From MFD01213-c1 sp963704405 (GTDB lineage: Bacteria > Planctomycetota > Phycisphaerae > Tepidisphaerales > Tepidisphaeraceae): DNA of 64,000 bases. Shown piece by piece: positions 63,847 through 64,000 of this stretch. Position numbers and translations under genes: made by a program. The notes under the pieces were generated by a model. The model saw only the letters and a program-made list of their open reading frames with translations, was not told the DNA's origin and did no database searches. Location of the stretch: contig OY969903.1 of assembly GCA_963704405.1 (NCBI GenBank), forward strand, positions 3,534,001 to 3,598,000. The letters run 5' to 3'. Position 1 is the first letter of the stretch. Each line of letters begins with the position of its first letter.

Positions 63847-64000
63847 CGTCGAAAGTACCTTAGCCGGATGAAATGCGAGCGAGTATTTTCGCGCGTCCGA
63901 TTCAGCGCTACGACGCGTCATCCTGCTATGTAAATTGAAGCAGGCGTTCGCAGTCACGTCAATATGGACACTTGCGGCTTCGATGGTATCCTTCTATGAA

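Larger units (their letters stand above)
40616..64000. mobile_element. integrative element (or nested remnants) next to tRNA-Gln
   Basis: From the tRNA 3' end onward the gene content is of mobile type: integrase, excisionase-like HTH, TraD/VirD4-like ATPase, ArdC-like protein, primase, UmuC, defence-like genes and fossils of a related element at 62.3-63.8 kb. The right end is not visible: no second copy of the tRNA 3' end was found by eye, so the element may extend past the window or be a mosaic. No relaxase was recognised. Confidence 0.6.

Noticed and set aside
1..64000. CRISPR array or rRNA genes
   Set aside because: No regularly spaced direct repeats and no conserved rRNA sequence seen.

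Overview
The window looks like a chromosome segment of a planctomycete, most likely of the Phycisphaerae. The clues are proteins with the LExRR(L/F)LS-type N-terminal leader (28026 gene), PEP-CTERM and dockerin-like surface proteins, a planctomycete-style 89-residue coiled-coil protein, many genes without a clear Shine-Dalgarno, and a large glycan-use locus. This placement is inference from gene content; there is no rRNA gene here.

Region 1 (1-16.2 kb) is a glycan-use locus, almost all on the + strand: the tail of an AraC-type regulator, a complete ribose/rhamnose-type sugar ABC importer (lipoprotein binding protein, DUF2291 protein, double ATPase, permease), a secreted alpha-L-rhamnosidase (GH78), a DUF5060/DUF4038 hydrolase, and two distantly paralogous secreted proteins with a GH67/GH115-like layout. 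The enzymes would release rhamnose-rich side chains outside the cytoplasm and the importer would take up the sugar.

Region 2 (16.2-40.5 kb) is mixed core genome: AmmeMemoRadiSam protein B, thioredoxin, YhaM-like exoribonuclease, superoxide dismutase, a membrane protein, valyl-tRNA synthetase, GNAT and PfkB, two convergent paralogous beta-helix surface proteins (one with RTX repeats), a NeuD-like acyltransferase, an intact ISAs1-family insertion sequence, and an NtrC-type regulator, histidine kinase and receiver cluster. Six genes from 17.9 to 39.8 kb, plus the last glycan gene at 13.8 kb, are each broken by single missing bases, mostly where one more base in a short homopolymer would restore the frame. 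This points to sequencing or assembly indels rather than true pseudogenes.

Region 3 (40.5-64 kb) is an integrative mobile element next to a tRNA-Gln(CTG) gene. It carries a tyrosine integrase, a small operon ending in a sigma-like protein behind a three-hairpin leader, a TraD/VirD4-like ATPase, an excisionase-like HTH protein, an ArdC-like antirestriction metallopeptidase, a secreted PLD nuclease, a compact CHC2/TOPRIM primase, a translesion-repair module (SRAP, UmuC and a UmuD-like protein that has lost both catalytic residues), two PEP-CTERM cargo genes, and a three-gene DUF262-HEPN-small protein operon that resembles a defence system. The far end holds fossils: an N-truncated replication-relaxation gene and a chimera of integrase N-terminus joined in frame to primase C-terminus, with 100 bp identical to the intact primase.

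The most novel-looking items are the DUF262-HEPN-small operon, the dead UmuD partner of UmuC, the palindromic repeat inserted in frame within valS, and the integrase-primase fossil.
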